DNA from: Ignavibacteria bacterium | Lineage (GTDB): Bacteria > Bacteroidota > Ignavibacteria > Ignavibacteriales > Melioribacteraceae | DNA: 64,000 nucleotides | Assembly: GCA_009773205.1 (NCBI GenBank) | Contig: WPAE01000007.1 | Location: forward strand, 1-64,000 | Reading direction: 5' to 3' | Shown here: positions 17,750 to 27,076 of the stretch, piece after piece | How the letters are laid out: each line of letters opens with the position of its first letter | Numbering within the stretch: the stretch's first letter is position 1 | The notes under the pieces: generated by a model | What the model saw: only the letters and a program-made list of their open reading frames with translations | Told to the model about the DNA's origin: nothing | Databases searched by the model: none | Translations under genes and position numbers: made by a program

Positions 17750-19204
17750 TTATCTAAGTAGAACCATCTTTTTAGTTTCGCTGTAGCTTCCGCCACGCCC
17801 ATGCGCGTAAACTTGCAGCCGGTATAAATAAACACCGGAAGAGAAAGTAGAACTAAGAACGAACGGAGTAGAGTGAATTCCAGCCTGTTTGAATTCATCA
17901 ACAAGAACTGCAATTTCTCTTCCTAAAACATCGTAAACTTTTAAACTAACGTGGCAGAATGCTGAAAGCTGAAATCTAATAACTGTTGTAGAATTAAACG
18001 GATTGGGATAATTTTGCTCTAACACTGTTGAAGTTGGGATTAAATAATTTTTTTCTGTTGATGAAGATTTAGCAAACTTACTTTCGATTAATTTCCAGAG
18101 TTCAGTTCTTCCATCATCATATCCAAGCGCCCAAATACCAACACCGCCAATCTTATAAGAGATTGCCAAATCATACTTCATTGATAAACTCGCTTCGTTA
18201 TCAAACCATATTTGGTTCCAAGTTGTATCCTGCCACCTAATCCAAGAAGTATTTGAAAAATAATCCCACAACAGTTCTTTGTTATTATAGTTTTTAACAA
18301 CATCTCGATAAACAATTATAGAAGAACTTGTTGCGGCAGAATACGGATTTGACGATTTAGTCCGCCAGTAATTTCCGTAATATGGAACACCAAGAATAAG
18401 TTTTTCTGGATTGGCTTGAATAACTGAGCTGTAATCAAACGATAACGAATTAGTTAAGTTGTAGTTTCCGCCACTTAAAGGTGCTGAAGGTCCCGTTGTA
18501 GTGCTCCAGCTTCCGTAGAAATCGTAACCCATAATAAATATGTGATCACAATTCTTAGCAATCATGCTAAAATCCCAACCGCCCCAATTAATAATGGGAG
18601 ATGCAAAAGAAATTTCCAAATTCAGATTTTGCAGTACTAAGTAATTTCGTAATTCAACAAAGAAGTTACTAATAACGGAGTTTCTATCAGCTTCATTTAC
18701 ATTTTCAAAATCAATATTAACTCCATTGAATCCGTATTGTTTTACTCTTTGCACTATGTTTGAAAACAGATTTGTTCTATGAGCACGATTTGTAAACAAA
18801 GAATGAATAGAATTGCCTTCAAAATTAGTTACGGTTAAAATCAGCTTAACATTATTTGCTTTAGACTTTGTAATTACATCGCTCCAAGGCCAGCCGTAAG
18901 GATCTTTAAGATTTCCCAAACTATCTGCTTCAAAAGAAAAGACTGCAAGATGCGTAAGCAAATCATAACGTATGTTATGATGAGTTCCGTTATGATATTC
19001 CCAATAAGGCAAATAACCGAACACTAACTTATTTAATTTTGATGCAGATAGATTTTGCTTCAACGAATTCTTAACAATGCTTGCATGCTCACTATATTTT
19101 TTATAATTCTCACTATCAAATTGATGAACAGAATTATACTGCCCATATATTAATTTTGTTGAAGCTGCAACAAAGAGGATTATGATTAGCATAAATTTTT
19201 TCAT
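17750..19204 (-). CDS. Secreted GH18-like protein with T9SS sorting domain
   Basis: 484 residues. A signal peptide (about 1-21) precedes a glycoside hydrolase family 18 type barrel: YLPYWEYHN near residue 65, and the catalytic-strand block FNGVNIDFENV, a variant of DGxDxDxE with the terminal Glu retained near residue 167. MGYDFYGSWS and GIWALGYDDG are further GH18 blocks. The last about 85 residues are a type IX secretion sorting domain starting with NYPNPFN. It probably acts on chitin, peptidoglycan or another N-acetylglucosamine polymer outside the cell. One of the usual catalytic Asp positions is Asn, so activity should not be assumed. Confidence 0.8.
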   Translation of the reverse strand: MKKFMLIIILFVAASTKLIYGQYNSVHQFDSENYKKYSEHASIVKNSLKQNLSASKLNKLVFGYLPYWEYHNGTHHNIRYDLLTHLAVFSFEADSLGNLKDPYGWPWSDVITKSKANNVKLILTVTNFEGNSIHSLFTNRAHRTNLFSNIVQRVKQYGFNGVNIDFENVNEADRNSVISNFFVELRNYLVLQNLNLEISFASPIINWGGWDFSMIAKNCDHIFIMGYDFYGSWSTTTGPSAPLSGGNYNLTNSLSFDYSSVIQANPEKLILGVPYYGNYWRTKSSNPYSAATSSSIIVYRDVVKNYNNKELLWDYFSNTSWIRWQDTTWNQIWFDNEASLSMKYDLAISYKIGGVGIWALGYDDGRTELWKLIESKFAKSSSTEKNYLIPTSTVLEQNYPNPFNSTTVIRFQLSAFCHVSLKVYDVLGREIAVLVDEFKQAGIHSTPFVLSSTFSSGVYLYRLQVYAHGRGGSYSETKKMVLLR

Positions 19205-19239
19205 AATGATTTTTTCAAATTGTGCACAAATTTAGCAAT

Positions 19240-19266
19240 AAAAAACCCCGCTAAAAATTTGCGGGG
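19240..19266 (-). terminator. Rho-independent terminator of the barrel receptor gene
   Basis: Inverted repeat CCCCGC / GCGGGG with a 9-nt AT loop; on the minus strand the hairpin is followed by six Ts. It lies 28 bp after the stop codon of the gene at 19294-21891 and upstream of the GH18-like gene start, so the two are likely separate transcripts. Confidence 0.85.
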
Positions 19267-19293
19267 CTTTAGATAATTCTAATTTTCTAATCA

Positions 19294-21891
19294 TTATAGC
19301 TCATCATAGCCATCTTCAATTCTTCGTTGCCTTTCTTGATCCATCATTCTGCTTTTGGAATTTATTCTGTAAGTTATACCGAGATTAACGGTGCGAGAAT
19401 CCATCAAACGCTTACTAATAGCAGTAAAGTTGCTGGCAGTTGTTTCAGTATCAAATTTTCTTGTATTAAAAATATCAGAGATTCTAAGTGTAGCGCTTAA
19501 CTGACCATCGAAGAAATCTTTTCTGAGCATTAGGTCCATCCACACAAGCTCTTTCATTTTAGTTTGAGTAGCAGCACCGCCAAAGAACATTCCTCCACCA
19601 AAATCGCCGCCGCCCCCACCGCCGCCGCGAAAACCACCGCCACCGCCAAATCCGCCCATCATTAACATAATTGAAGGCGAGTTATAGAAAATCATAGATT
19701 GTAAAACAAATCCTTCGCTTAAAGTCATCTGTGAGTTTAACATAGTTCTCCAACTGTTGCTTTCTCGGCTTCCACCTAAAGTTCCGCTATCTTCAACTCT
19801 TGTATTGAAGATTGAGAAAGTTGCGTTAAGTCTCCACCAATCACCAACAGGCTGACTGACAATAAACTCGGTTCCGTAAGAGCTTCCGCTAGATACGTTT
19901 TGGAACGTTGAATACGTAACTCCGTTAGGCAACAAAGTTGATATTGTGCTAATTAGGTTATTATTAATTCTGTAAAAAAGATTTGTAACAAGCGCTGTTT
20001 TACTTAACAAAGTTGTGTAGCCAAGCTCAAAAGAATTATAAAACTGTGGTCTAAGATTTGGGTTTCCCTTCACAATGTTCAAAGAATCTGTTCTATCTTC
20101 GTAAGGATTAAGCTGTCTATTCTGCGGTCTATCAATTCTTTTAGAATAGCTTAACTGAATTTCATCAAATTCACCTAAAGAATATCTTAAATGCCCAGTT
20201 GGATAAACTTCGAAATAATCTGTTGAAAACTTGTTTAGTGGATTAATCGGGCTGTGTCCATCAATAATTGCTTGTTCTGCTCTTACACCAAACTGAAAAC
20301 TAAATTTGCCGAAACTGTTAGAGTATATTGCGTAAGCAGCATGCACTTGTTCTTTATAATCATATTCATCATCAATCAAAGTTGAGCTTTTTCCCCAAGT
20401 ATTTAAGCCGTAATTCCAAGCTAAATAATTGCTGGTCATTGCTAAGTCTCTAATCATACTTCGGAAACCGCCTTCAAATCTTCCCCAGATTCCTAATGGT
20501 TGAATGTAATTAGCCTGAGTTAAAAACATTTTATTGGTGTTATCCGACATGGTTTTTTGTAAAGAAGGAGCAGCTAAGTAGCCAAAACCTGTACTGTAAT
20601 AAGTTTGTGTAATATCGGAAACATTATCCATAGAACTTTGAGAATACATAATATCGCCAGTGAGTTCTTGAACTCTGTTTTCCCAAGTCTTTTTGTAGCT
20701 AAGCGTATAGTTACCGGAATTATTATCACGGTCGCTTTCGCTGCTTCGATCGTAGTAACTTGTTAAAGTGTTTGCGCTGTTGTAATCTTTATTTGTATTA
20801 AGATTATTGCTGCCAAATCTTCCAAAACGAAACGAGCCGGATAAAGAAACAAATTCTTTTTCACCAAAATAGTAATCACCGCCAAGATTGATATTATGGT
20901 TGTTGTTATTGTTTTTACTACTGGAAGTTTGATTTAGCACGCCAGTAATACCATTAAAATTGCTGTTGCGTAAAGTTGAGCCAGAGCCAGTCATGTTAAA
21001 GAATCTAGCATCGTAGCTGGCAAAAGCGTTAAAACCATCGCCTCTTAAATTGCCGTTTATAGATGAGCTGTATCTTCCCTTAGTTCCTGCATTTGCCATA
21101 AGACTAGCGTTTACACCAAGGTTAGATTTCTTTTTCAGAATTACGTTAATAATTCCGCCTGTTCCTTCGGGGTCGTACCGGGCTGAAGGATTAGTTACTA
21201 ACTCAATTGATTCAATTTGACTGGCAGGAATTTGGGCAAGCACATCTGAGCCGCTAAAACCAGCAAGCTGTGCTGGTCTTCCGTCAACCAAAACAGTTAT
21301 GTTAGTATTGCCGCGAACGGAAACGCCTCCATCTGCATCAACTTGAACTGCCGGAATATTCTGAACAACATCTACTGCTGTTCCGCCGGAGTTTGCCAAG
21401 TTTTTATCTACGTTGTAAACTTTTTTATCGAGATTAAAGTTAGCTACATCTCTTTCGGATTTTACTACAACTTCATTCATGTTTACATTTTTAGGATTGA
21501 GTTTGATTGATGGATAATCATAGCTTGAGCTGCCTGGGCGAACAATAAGTGAATCAAACCTCTTAGTTGCATAACCAATGTAAGAGATTTTCATAAAGTA
21601 TCTGCCATTCATAATTCTATCAACAGTAAAGTTTCCTTCGGCATTGGTAACTGTTCCGTTGGCAACTGTAGAGTCTTTCCATCTATAAATTACAACGTTT
21701 GCATATTCAATTGGCTGGTTCGATTGTGCATCAAGAACCTTTCCGGTTACCTTACCGGCTAGTTGAAACTGTTGCTGCATTGCCCCAGGCGGGGCAGTTC
21801 TTCTTTGCATTCCTTCGTTTTGAGCTGATAACGAATTAAACACACTTGCATAAAGAATGAGACACAGCAAGGATAAAAAATATTTTTCCAT
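19294..21891 (-). CDS. TonB-dependent-receptor-like outer membrane protein
   Basis: About 865 residues from the ATG at 21891 (SD GTGGAGA; an in-frame ATG 11 codons upstream is less likely). Order: signal peptide (MEKYFLSLLCLILYASVFNSLSA), a carboxypeptidase-regulatory-like domain (GKVLDAQSNQPIEYANVVIY, near 45-125), a TonB plug domain with SVRGNTNITVLVDGRP near 200, and a C-terminal beta-barrel of the outer-membrane family 3 type ending in aromatic-rich strands. A striking Gly-rich loop occupies roughly residues 742-770. No SusD partner is next to it, so a polysaccharide-utilisation role is not supported. Cargo unknown. Confidence 0.85.
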   Translation of the reverse strand: MEKYFLSLLCLILYASVFNSLSAQNEGMQRRTAPPGAMQQQFQLAGKVTGKVLDAQSNQPIEYANVVIYRWKDSTVANGTVTNAEGNFTVDRIMNGRYFMKISYIGYATKRFDSLIVRPGSSSYDYPSIKLNPKNVNMNEVVVKSERDVANFNLDKKVYNVDKNLANSGGTAVDVVQNIPAVQVDADGGVSVRGNTNITVLVDGRPAQLAGFSGSDVLAQIPASQIESIELVTNPSARYDPEGTGGIINVILKKKSNLGVNASLMANAGTKGRYSSSINGNLRGDGFNAFASYDARFFNMTGSGSTLRNSNFNGITGVLNQTSSSKNNNNNHNINLGGDYYFGEKEFVSLSGSFRFGRFGSNNLNTNKDYNSANTLTSYYDRSSESDRDNNSGNYTLSYKKTWENRVQELTGDIMYSQSSMDNVSDITQTYYSTGFGYLAAPSLQKTMSDNTNKMFLTQANYIQPLGIWGRFEGGFRSMIRDLAMTSNYLAWNYGLNTWGKSSTLIDDEYDYKEQVHAAYAIYSNSFGKFSFQFGVRAEQAIIDGHSPINPLNKFSTDYFEVYPTGHLRYSLGEFDEIQLSYSKRIDRPQNRQLNPYEDRTDSLNIVKGNPNLRPQFYNSFELGYTTLLSKTALVTNLFYRINNNLISTISTLLPNGVTYSTFQNVSSGSSYGTEFIVSQPVGDWWRLNATFSIFNTRVEDSGTLGGSRESNSWRTMLNSQMTLSEGFVLQSMIFYNSPSIMLMMGGFGGGGGFRGGGGGGGDFGGGMFFGGAATQTKMKELVWMDLMLRKDFFDGQLSATLRISDIFNTRKFDTETTASNFTAISKRLMDSRTVNLGITYRINSKSRMMDQERQRRIEDGYDEL

Positions 21892-22199
21892 GTTCTCCAC
21901 TTTAATTTTCTTGTTAGTAAACACGCAACTTTTACTTTGGGTTTAATTTCGACGAAATAAAAATGAAAAAGATGTGTAACCGCATAAAACTTTCGCTTGG
22001 GTTTATATGGCTTACAAAACATTATATTTTAAGACAAATATTGAATCGGAAACGCTTAGGTGTTGAAATGAAAAGATAATTACGCAGATAGATATTTATG
22101 ATTGCATTTAACTTGTAATCAACTCTTTGCAATAAATAATTGAAGAGGCATACAAATCACTCTCTAAAATTACAAGCCGCATGATTGAGAAGATGAATT
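21892..22199. other. Intergenic region without a recognised gene
   Basis: About 308 bp of AT-rich sequence between the barrel receptor and the CNNM-type gene. It should hold the promoter of the receptor gene. An 87-codon minus-strand open frame at 21759-22022 overlaps the receptor start in another frame, is Lys/Phe/Cys-rich without a recognisable fold, and is not accepted. No terminator hairpin is seen after the CNNM-type gene. Confidence 0.4.
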
Positions 22200-23477
22200 T
22201 CAATTCCTTTTTACCAACACCTTGTCAACCCTTTTGTCGTCCATATCAACTACTTCATAATAAAAGTCGTTGTATATAAAATTATCGCCCGCTTTTGGAA
22301 TCTTGCCTATCTTATCCATTATAAAACCACCAAGTGTTACAAATCCTTTGTCAGCCAACTGAATATTAGTTTTCAATTTATCATTAAGCTCATCAACCAT
22401 AATTATACCATCTACTAAGTAAGAACCATCTTTTCTTTCTACTATTTGCGGAACTTCCTCTTCATCATCTTTCTCCGGCAGATCTCCGAGTATATTTTCG
22501 ATAATATCGTGTAAAGTAATAACTCCAATTGCAGAACCGTGTTCATCAATTACTACAGCAAAGTGCTTTTGAGCATATCTGAACTTTTCGATAACTTTTA
22601 AAGCTCTTACACTTTCTGGAATATAAATTGGATGATATAAAATATCTTTAATCTGGAAGTTTTGCTTTTTCAGAGCTTCTAATAAATATTCGGAAGAGTC
22701 AATTATTCCAATTAATTTATCAAGCGAGCCATCGCAAACCGGATAAATTCTTTTACCATTCTTATCAATTATCTCTGTAATTTTTTCTGTAGATAAATTT
22801 ATATCTACAATTACAATATCTTGTCTCTGCGTCATTATAGAACTAGCTTTTCTATCGCCAAACCGAAAAATACTTTTAATTATTTCCGTTTCGTATTTCT
22901 CGAAAGTACCATGTATTGTCCCTTGTTCAAGTAAATATTTTAGTTCTTCTTCTGTTATAGGATTTTCTTTGTTCTGTTTAATAAACAAAATCTTTAAGAA
23001 CAATTTTGTAGAAATAGTGAGAAACCAAATTATCGGTTTTGTAGCAGCCGCAAGCAAAGACATAATTGGAGCAGCAAAGGAAGCGAGCCGTTCTGGGTTA
23101 TTAAAGGCAAGAGTTTTAGGAACAAGTTCGCCAATTATTAAGGAGAAATACGTAATCATTCCTACTACAATTATAAAAGCCAATTCGTTAGAGTAAGCTT
23201 TTAATCCATCAAACTTTTCAAAGTAAGGAACTAAGTCATCTGCTAGCGCAGTACCGCCGTAAGCACCAGATACTATACCAATTAGAGTAATGCCTATCTG
23301 AACAGCAGACAGAAAATTTTCTGGATGCTCCAATAACTTTAGAGCAGTCTTTGCTCCTTTATTTCCACTTTTAGAAAGAGTATCCAGTTTTGATTTGCGT
23401 GAAGAGACTATAGCTATCTCGGACATTGCAAAAAAACCGTTAAGTAAAATAAGCGCAGCAATTATTAATATTTCCAA
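22200..23477 (-). CDS. CNNM/CorC-type membrane protein (hemolysin-family)
   Basis: 425 residues with the N-terminal DUF21 membrane domain (LILLNGFFAMSEIAIVSSRKSKL at 10-32, further helices near 60-150), a pair of CBS domains (about 205-330; ASSIMTQRQDIV, then IDEHGSAIGVITLHDIIENI) and a C-terminal CorC/HlyC transporter-associated domain (about 345-425; GFIMDKIGKIPKAGD). Proteins of this family are implicated in magnesium or cobalt homeostasis; the older name TlyC/hemolysin is not functional evidence. Single gene; the B1 repeat lies about 190 bp upstream. Confidence 0.88.
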   Translation of the reverse strand: MEILIIAALILLNGFFAMSEIAIVSSRKSKLDTLSKSGNKGAKTALKLLEHPENFLSAVQIGITLIGIVSGAYGGTALADDLVPYFEKFDGLKAYSNELAFIIVVGMITYFSLIIGELVPKTLAFNNPERLASFAAPIMSLLAAATKPIIWFLTISTKLFLKILFIKQNKENPITEEELKYLLEQGTIHGTFEKYETEIIKSIFRFGDRKASSIMTQRQDIVIVDINLSTEKITEIIDKNGKRIYPVCDGSLDKLIGIIDSSEYLLEALKKQNFQIKDILYHPIYIPESVRALKVIEKFRYAQKHFAVVIDEHGSAIGVITLHDIIENILGDLPEKDDEEEVPQIVERKDGSYLVDGIIMVDELNDKLKTNIQLADKGFVTLGGFIMDKIGKIPKAGDNFIYNDFYYEVVDMDDKRVDKVLVKRN

Positions 23478-23668
23478 TTTTGATTCCTATGTTAAAAGCA
23501 TTATAATGCCCGTTGCCAACCGAAGTTTCGCACTCTATGATTTCTGAATGCCCCGCATACCAAAGAAAATTATTGGTAACTTGTAAAATAAAAACTTTGT
23601 GGCGAAAGAAAAAAACAAGAAACTGAGCCACAATACCTAAGACACCAAATTCACCAAGGAATATTCAT

Positions 23669-23767
23669 GAGCCTACTATAAAAAGGTATTTCGGATGAAA
23701 AAATGCTTTGATTATTGCTCAAATTCAAAGTGCAAAAACTCAATTTGAGGCTTTTTAGAGTAGGCGC
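23669..23767. repeat. Palindromic element family B, copy 1
   Basis: 99 bp with 17-bp terminal inverted repeats GAGCCTACTATAAAAAG / CTTTTTAGAGTAGGCGC (two mismatches). An internal CTCAAATT / AATTTGAG pair can form a second hairpin. The core is identical to the copy at 60097-60190 and differs from the reverse-oriented copy at 32833-32931 by one internal base. No coding capacity. The rest of 23478-23865 is AT-rich and carries no recognisable gene. Confidence 0.85.
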
Positions 23768-23865
23768 AGATACTAAATTTTGCATTTTTTACATCACAAG
23801 AATAAGAACTTTACTTGCATAATTCATCCTTCGAACATAAATTGCTACAATTAAAAAATGAATAA

Positions 23866-24285
23866 ATGAAAAATAGAATTTTAATAACGATAGCCGTAGT
23901 ATCTTATTTGGTATTCTATTTCATTTCCCCTTTTTTTCATTTCCATCAAGATGATCATTTGTTTGGCACAAACCAGCACTATCATTCTCATTTGATTAAC
24001 ACAGGCTCGGCTGCCGGAACAGATAAACATGCACATCATTCATTAGAAAACAAAAACGACCATAGCCATAAACTAATTATCAATACATTAATTACCAAAT
24101 ATTCGTTTCGTACATCAGAAACCTTATCGCTTGCGGTTGAATACACAGATTATATTGATTCTACTTTAGAGAATCCAGCTAAGTTTACAAATCACTTATT
24201 CAAATTTTCATTTAGCAAACTCAGGTGGGAGAAGTACGTCCATACTGCAAGCAATGTTTCTCCGCCTTCCAATTTCATTTCATAA
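23866..24285 (+). CDS. His-rich membrane-anchored protein leading the RND operon
   Basis: 139 residues of no family I recognise. Residues about 5-24 form one hydrophobic segment (signal or anchor), after which two His-rich stretches follow: HFHQDDHLFGTNQHYHSHL and a HAHHSLENKNDHSHK block near 52-68. It lies 44 bp before the TolC-like gene and is co-directional with the metal efflux genes. A periplasmic metal-binding or sensing role for the efflux system is inferred from composition and position. No typical SD is seen; the ATG follows AT-rich DNA. Confidence 0.65.
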   Translation: MKNRILITIAVVSYLVFYFISPFFHFHQDDHLFGTNQHYHSHLINTGSAAGTDKHAHHSLENKNDHSHKLIINTLITKYSFRTSETLSLAVEYTDYIDSTLENPAKFTNHLFKFSFSKLRWEKYVHTASNVSPPSNFIS

Positions 24286-24329
24286 CTCTTAGTCCCATTT
24301 TATAATAATAACTTTTTAGAGGAGGTAAC

Positions 24330-25556
24330 GTGAGACTCATCGGTCTCTCTTTTACATTTCTGCTGTTATGCATAATAAACATACAAGCACAGAATTCTAT
24401 TTCGATTAATGATGCTGTCCGCTCATCAATCGAAAACAACATAGAATTGAAGAAACAAAAAACCCAAATAAGAAAAACAGAATCTTATCTTTCAGAAGCC
24501 GGAAGGATTCCAAATCCTGCATTCAATTATTCTAGAGAAGATCTAAAGCTAAATAACTTTAAAGTTGGCGAGTGGATTGCAAGCGGTTCAATACCGTTAA
24601 ATTTTCTTTGGGAAAGATGGAGTAATGTTGAAGCTAAGGAAAAATCTCTTGAAGCGGAAAAACTGCTTCTCGAAAATTCTATTCAGTCCGTATCTGTTCA
24701 AGTAAAGAATGCCTATCTCAATTATCATTTTCTAACTCAACTTACAAAAGAGCTTAACGCCGCGTTGAAAAAGATTAACTTAGCTGCAGAAAGCGCAAAG
24801 CAAAAAGTTAAACAAGGCGATATTCCGGAGTATGAGCTACAAAGAATTCTTTTGGAAGTAAATAAGTTCAGCGCCGAAATGAAAAGAATTGAGATTGAGA
24901 AAAGCAATTCGCTAAGCGAGCTCAAACTGTTCATGGGATTTACAGGCAATGATATTTCGACTGAAGGAGTTATTCTAAATCCGGTTTCCTTTTCGTTAGA
25001 AGAGCTGCTTAAATCGGCTTCTCGAAACCGGAAAGATTTAAAGGCAATTGATAAGCTGATAGAAAGCGAAAAAGCTTTTCTATCACACAACAAAATGAAA
25101 ATATTTCCTAGCATAAGTTTAACAGCCGGATACAAAAAACAGGCAGATGATTTTTCCGGCTCGGTAATGCAGTTGAGTTTCGAGATACCTCTTTTCAAAA
25201 GGAATCAACTGGAGATTGATTTATCTGAGAATGAGTTAAATTCATTACTCTACCAAAGAAATTTTTTAGTTAATAAGATACAAGAAGAAATCAGCATCGC
25301 TTTAACTAAATATTTACAGTATAAAGAGTTTTACGAGTATAACAAGATCGTAGAACCTCAAGAACTTTTTACAACTGCAGCATACTCATACGAACAAGGG
25401 GAGAAATCGCTTGTAGAATTTTTGGATGGGCTTAACGCTTATAAAGACGCTCTTATTCTTAACAAGGATTTTGAGCTTAACTATTGCCAAAGTTTTTTTG
25501 AACTTCAGAAAGCAGCGGCACTCAATACGGTAAATGAAATAATTAAAGGTGAATAA
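24330..25556 (+). CDS. czcC: TolC-family outer membrane efflux protein
   Basis: 408 residues, GTG start with a strong SD (GGAGGT). Signal peptide LSFTFLLLCIINIQA, then the two OEP repeats with long coiled-coil helices (KSLEAEKLLLENSIQSVSVQ-type heptads and a second set near 270-400). The CzcC/CusC type is inferred from the neighbouring CzcB- and CzcA-like genes. It would form the outer membrane channel of a tripartite metal exporter. One base separates its stop codon from the ATG of the adaptor gene. Confidence 0.87.
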   Translation: MRLIGLSFTFLLLCIINIQAQNSISINDAVRSSIENNIELKKQKTQIRKTESYLSEAGRIPNPAFNYSREDLKLNNFKVGEWIASGSIPLNFLWERWSNVEAKEKSLEAEKLLLENSIQSVSVQVKNAYLNYHFLTQLTKELNAALKKINLAAESAKQKVKQGDIPEYELQRILLEVNKFSAEMKRIEIEKSNSLSELKLFMGFTGNDISTEGVILNPVSFSLEELLKSASRNRKDLKAIDKLIESEKAFLSHNKMKIFPSISLTAGYKKQADDFSGSVMQLSFEIPLFKRNQLEIDLSENELNSLLYQRNFLVNKIQEEISIALTKYLQYKEFYEYNKIVEPQELFTTAAYSYEQGEKSLVEFLDGLNAYKDALILNKDFELNYCQSFFELQKAAALNTVNEIIKGE

Positions 25557-25557
25557 A

Positions 25558-27060
25558 ATGATAAACAAAACTCTAAATACAATACTTCTCTTGCTTTCAT
25601 TAATTGCTTACGGATGTGCTCATGACCACCATGATCATGAAACCGAGGAACATGAACATTCGAGCAATTCGGTTACTCAATTCAATAGTAATACAGAAAT
25701 ATTTATGGAGTACCCGCAATTAGCAGTTGGCGTAGAAGCTGAATTTCTAATACATTTAAACGATTTAAAAGTATTTAAACCGGTTACAGAAGGAACATTA
25801 GAAATTGAATTTGTAAATAATTCTGGAAACAAAGTTATATCAAACTTGGATATGCCTGCACGAGCCGGAATATTTATCCCAAAGATTAAGTTCGATAATC
25901 CAGGTGCATATACAATGACGATTACTCTAAAAAGTTCGCAAGTATCGGATATCTTTTCGATAAATAATGTAATAGTTTATGCAAGCGAAAAGGATATTCC
26001 TCATCTGCACGATGAAGCATCTAACTTAATAAGTTTCTTAAAAGAGCAGCAGTGGAAAATTGATTTTGCAACAGAGGCAGTTTCAAAAAGAGCGCTTCAG
26101 CTATCTGTTCCGGTTACTGGAGAAATAATTTCCAAGCCGGAATTATTTTCCAAGGTTGTTTCTCCGGTTGCAGGTTTGCTCTTACACCAAAACAATTCCA
26201 ACTTTCCAAAACTTGGCACATACGTAAAAAAAGGAACTGCTCTTTTTAACATTTCTCCATCAGCAGATGCAAGCACAAGCATACAAAAAATAAAAACAGA
26301 TTATCTGCTTGCAAAATCGGAGTATGAGAGAGTTCAAAACTTGTTTGATAAAAAAGCAGTTGCTAAAAAAAGATTAGATGAATCAAGATTCGATTTTGAA
26401 TCGAAGCAGGCTGTATATAACTCACTTTTAGACCAAATTATATTTACCGATAACGGCTACTCTATTGTAGCGCCAATAGATGGATATATAGAAAACATCT
26501 CTGTTAATTTGGGCAGTCAAATTTCTAGTGGGCAAGAATTAATTACAATTGTAAATCCTTCAAGATTAATTCTCAAAGCAAATGTTCCAGCTGCAAAATT
26601 TGAAGACGCTAATAACGCTAAAGACGCCTCATTCAGAATTGAAGGACATCAAAAAGAACTCAGAATCAGTCAGCTAAACGGAAGAAAGATTTCTGTAGCT
26701 TCCTCATTAAATACGCAAAACAGAACGGTCCCGGTTTATTTCGAATTCAGCAATCCTCAAAACCAGATTAAAGTTGGAATGTATGCCGAGGTGTTTATAA
26801 AAAATGGTTTCATCAGCGAAGCAGTTTCAATTCCGGAAAGTGCAATAATTGATGAAGACGGCATGCACACTGTTTACGTTGAAATTGAAGGAGAAGGATT
26901 TGAAAAGAGAATTATTAAAACCGGAATTACAGATACTGGTTACGTTCAAGTAGTAGAAGGATTAAAAGAAGGTGAAAGAGTTGTTACAAAAGGCGCTTAT
27001 CAAGTACGGCTTGCAGCACTTTCTCCAGAATCAGCAATCGGTCATGGGCACGTTCATTAA
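25558..27060 (+). CDS. czcB: RND periplasmic adaptor (CzcB/CusB type) with His-rich leader
   Basis: 500 residues from the ATG at 25558 (SD AAAGGTG; a GTG three codons earlier is in frame). Lipoprotein signal with lipobox Cys around residue 19 (LIAYGC), directly followed by AHDHHDHETEEHEHSS, a likely metal-binding tail. The middle contains a lipoyl/barrel-sandwich hybrid domain (PVTGEIISKPELFSKVVSPVAG), a coiled-coil hairpin and a beta-barrel; the C-terminus has the membrane-proximal domain (IPESAIIDEDGMHTVYV). It bridges the inner-membrane pump and the TolC-like channel. His enrichment points to Cu, Zn, Co or Ni. Confidence 0.88.
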   Translation: MINKTLNTILLLLSLIAYGCAHDHHDHETEEHEHSSNSVTQFNSNTEIFMEYPQLAVGVEAEFLIHLNDLKVFKPVTEGTLEIEFVNNSGNKVISNLDMPARAGIFIPKIKFDNPGAYTMTITLKSSQVSDIFSINNVIVYASEKDIPHLHDEASNLISFLKEQQWKIDFATEAVSKRALQLSVPVTGEIISKPELFSKVVSPVAGLLLHQNNSNFPKLGTYVKKGTALFNISPSADASTSIQKIKTDYLLAKSEYERVQNLFDKKAVAKKRLDESRFDFESKQAVYNSLLDQIIFTDNGYSIVAPIDGYIENISVNLGSQISSGQELITIVNPSRLILKANVPAAKFEDANNAKDASFRIEGHQKELRISQLNGRKISVASSLNTQNRTVPVYFEFSNPQNQIKVGMYAEVFIKNGFISEAVSIPESAIIDEDGMHTVYVEIEGEGFEKRIIKTGITDTGYVQVVEGLKEGERVVTKGAYQVRLAALSPESAIGHGHVH

Positions 27061-27076
27061 AAATGATGAGGAAAAA

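Noticed and set aside
21759-22022. 87-codon minus-strand open frame overlapping the receptor start
   Set aside because: It covers the receptor signal-peptide region in another frame and shows no domain; the receptor start has its own SD.
23440-23631. 63-codon minus-strand open frame overlapping the CNNM-type start
   Set aside because: It overlaps the well-supported membrane protein gene in another frame and has no family features.
26972-27076. Longer start for czcA at 26972
   Set aside because: It lies inside the adaptor gene; the ATG at 27077 has SD GAGGAAA and matches the family N-terminus.
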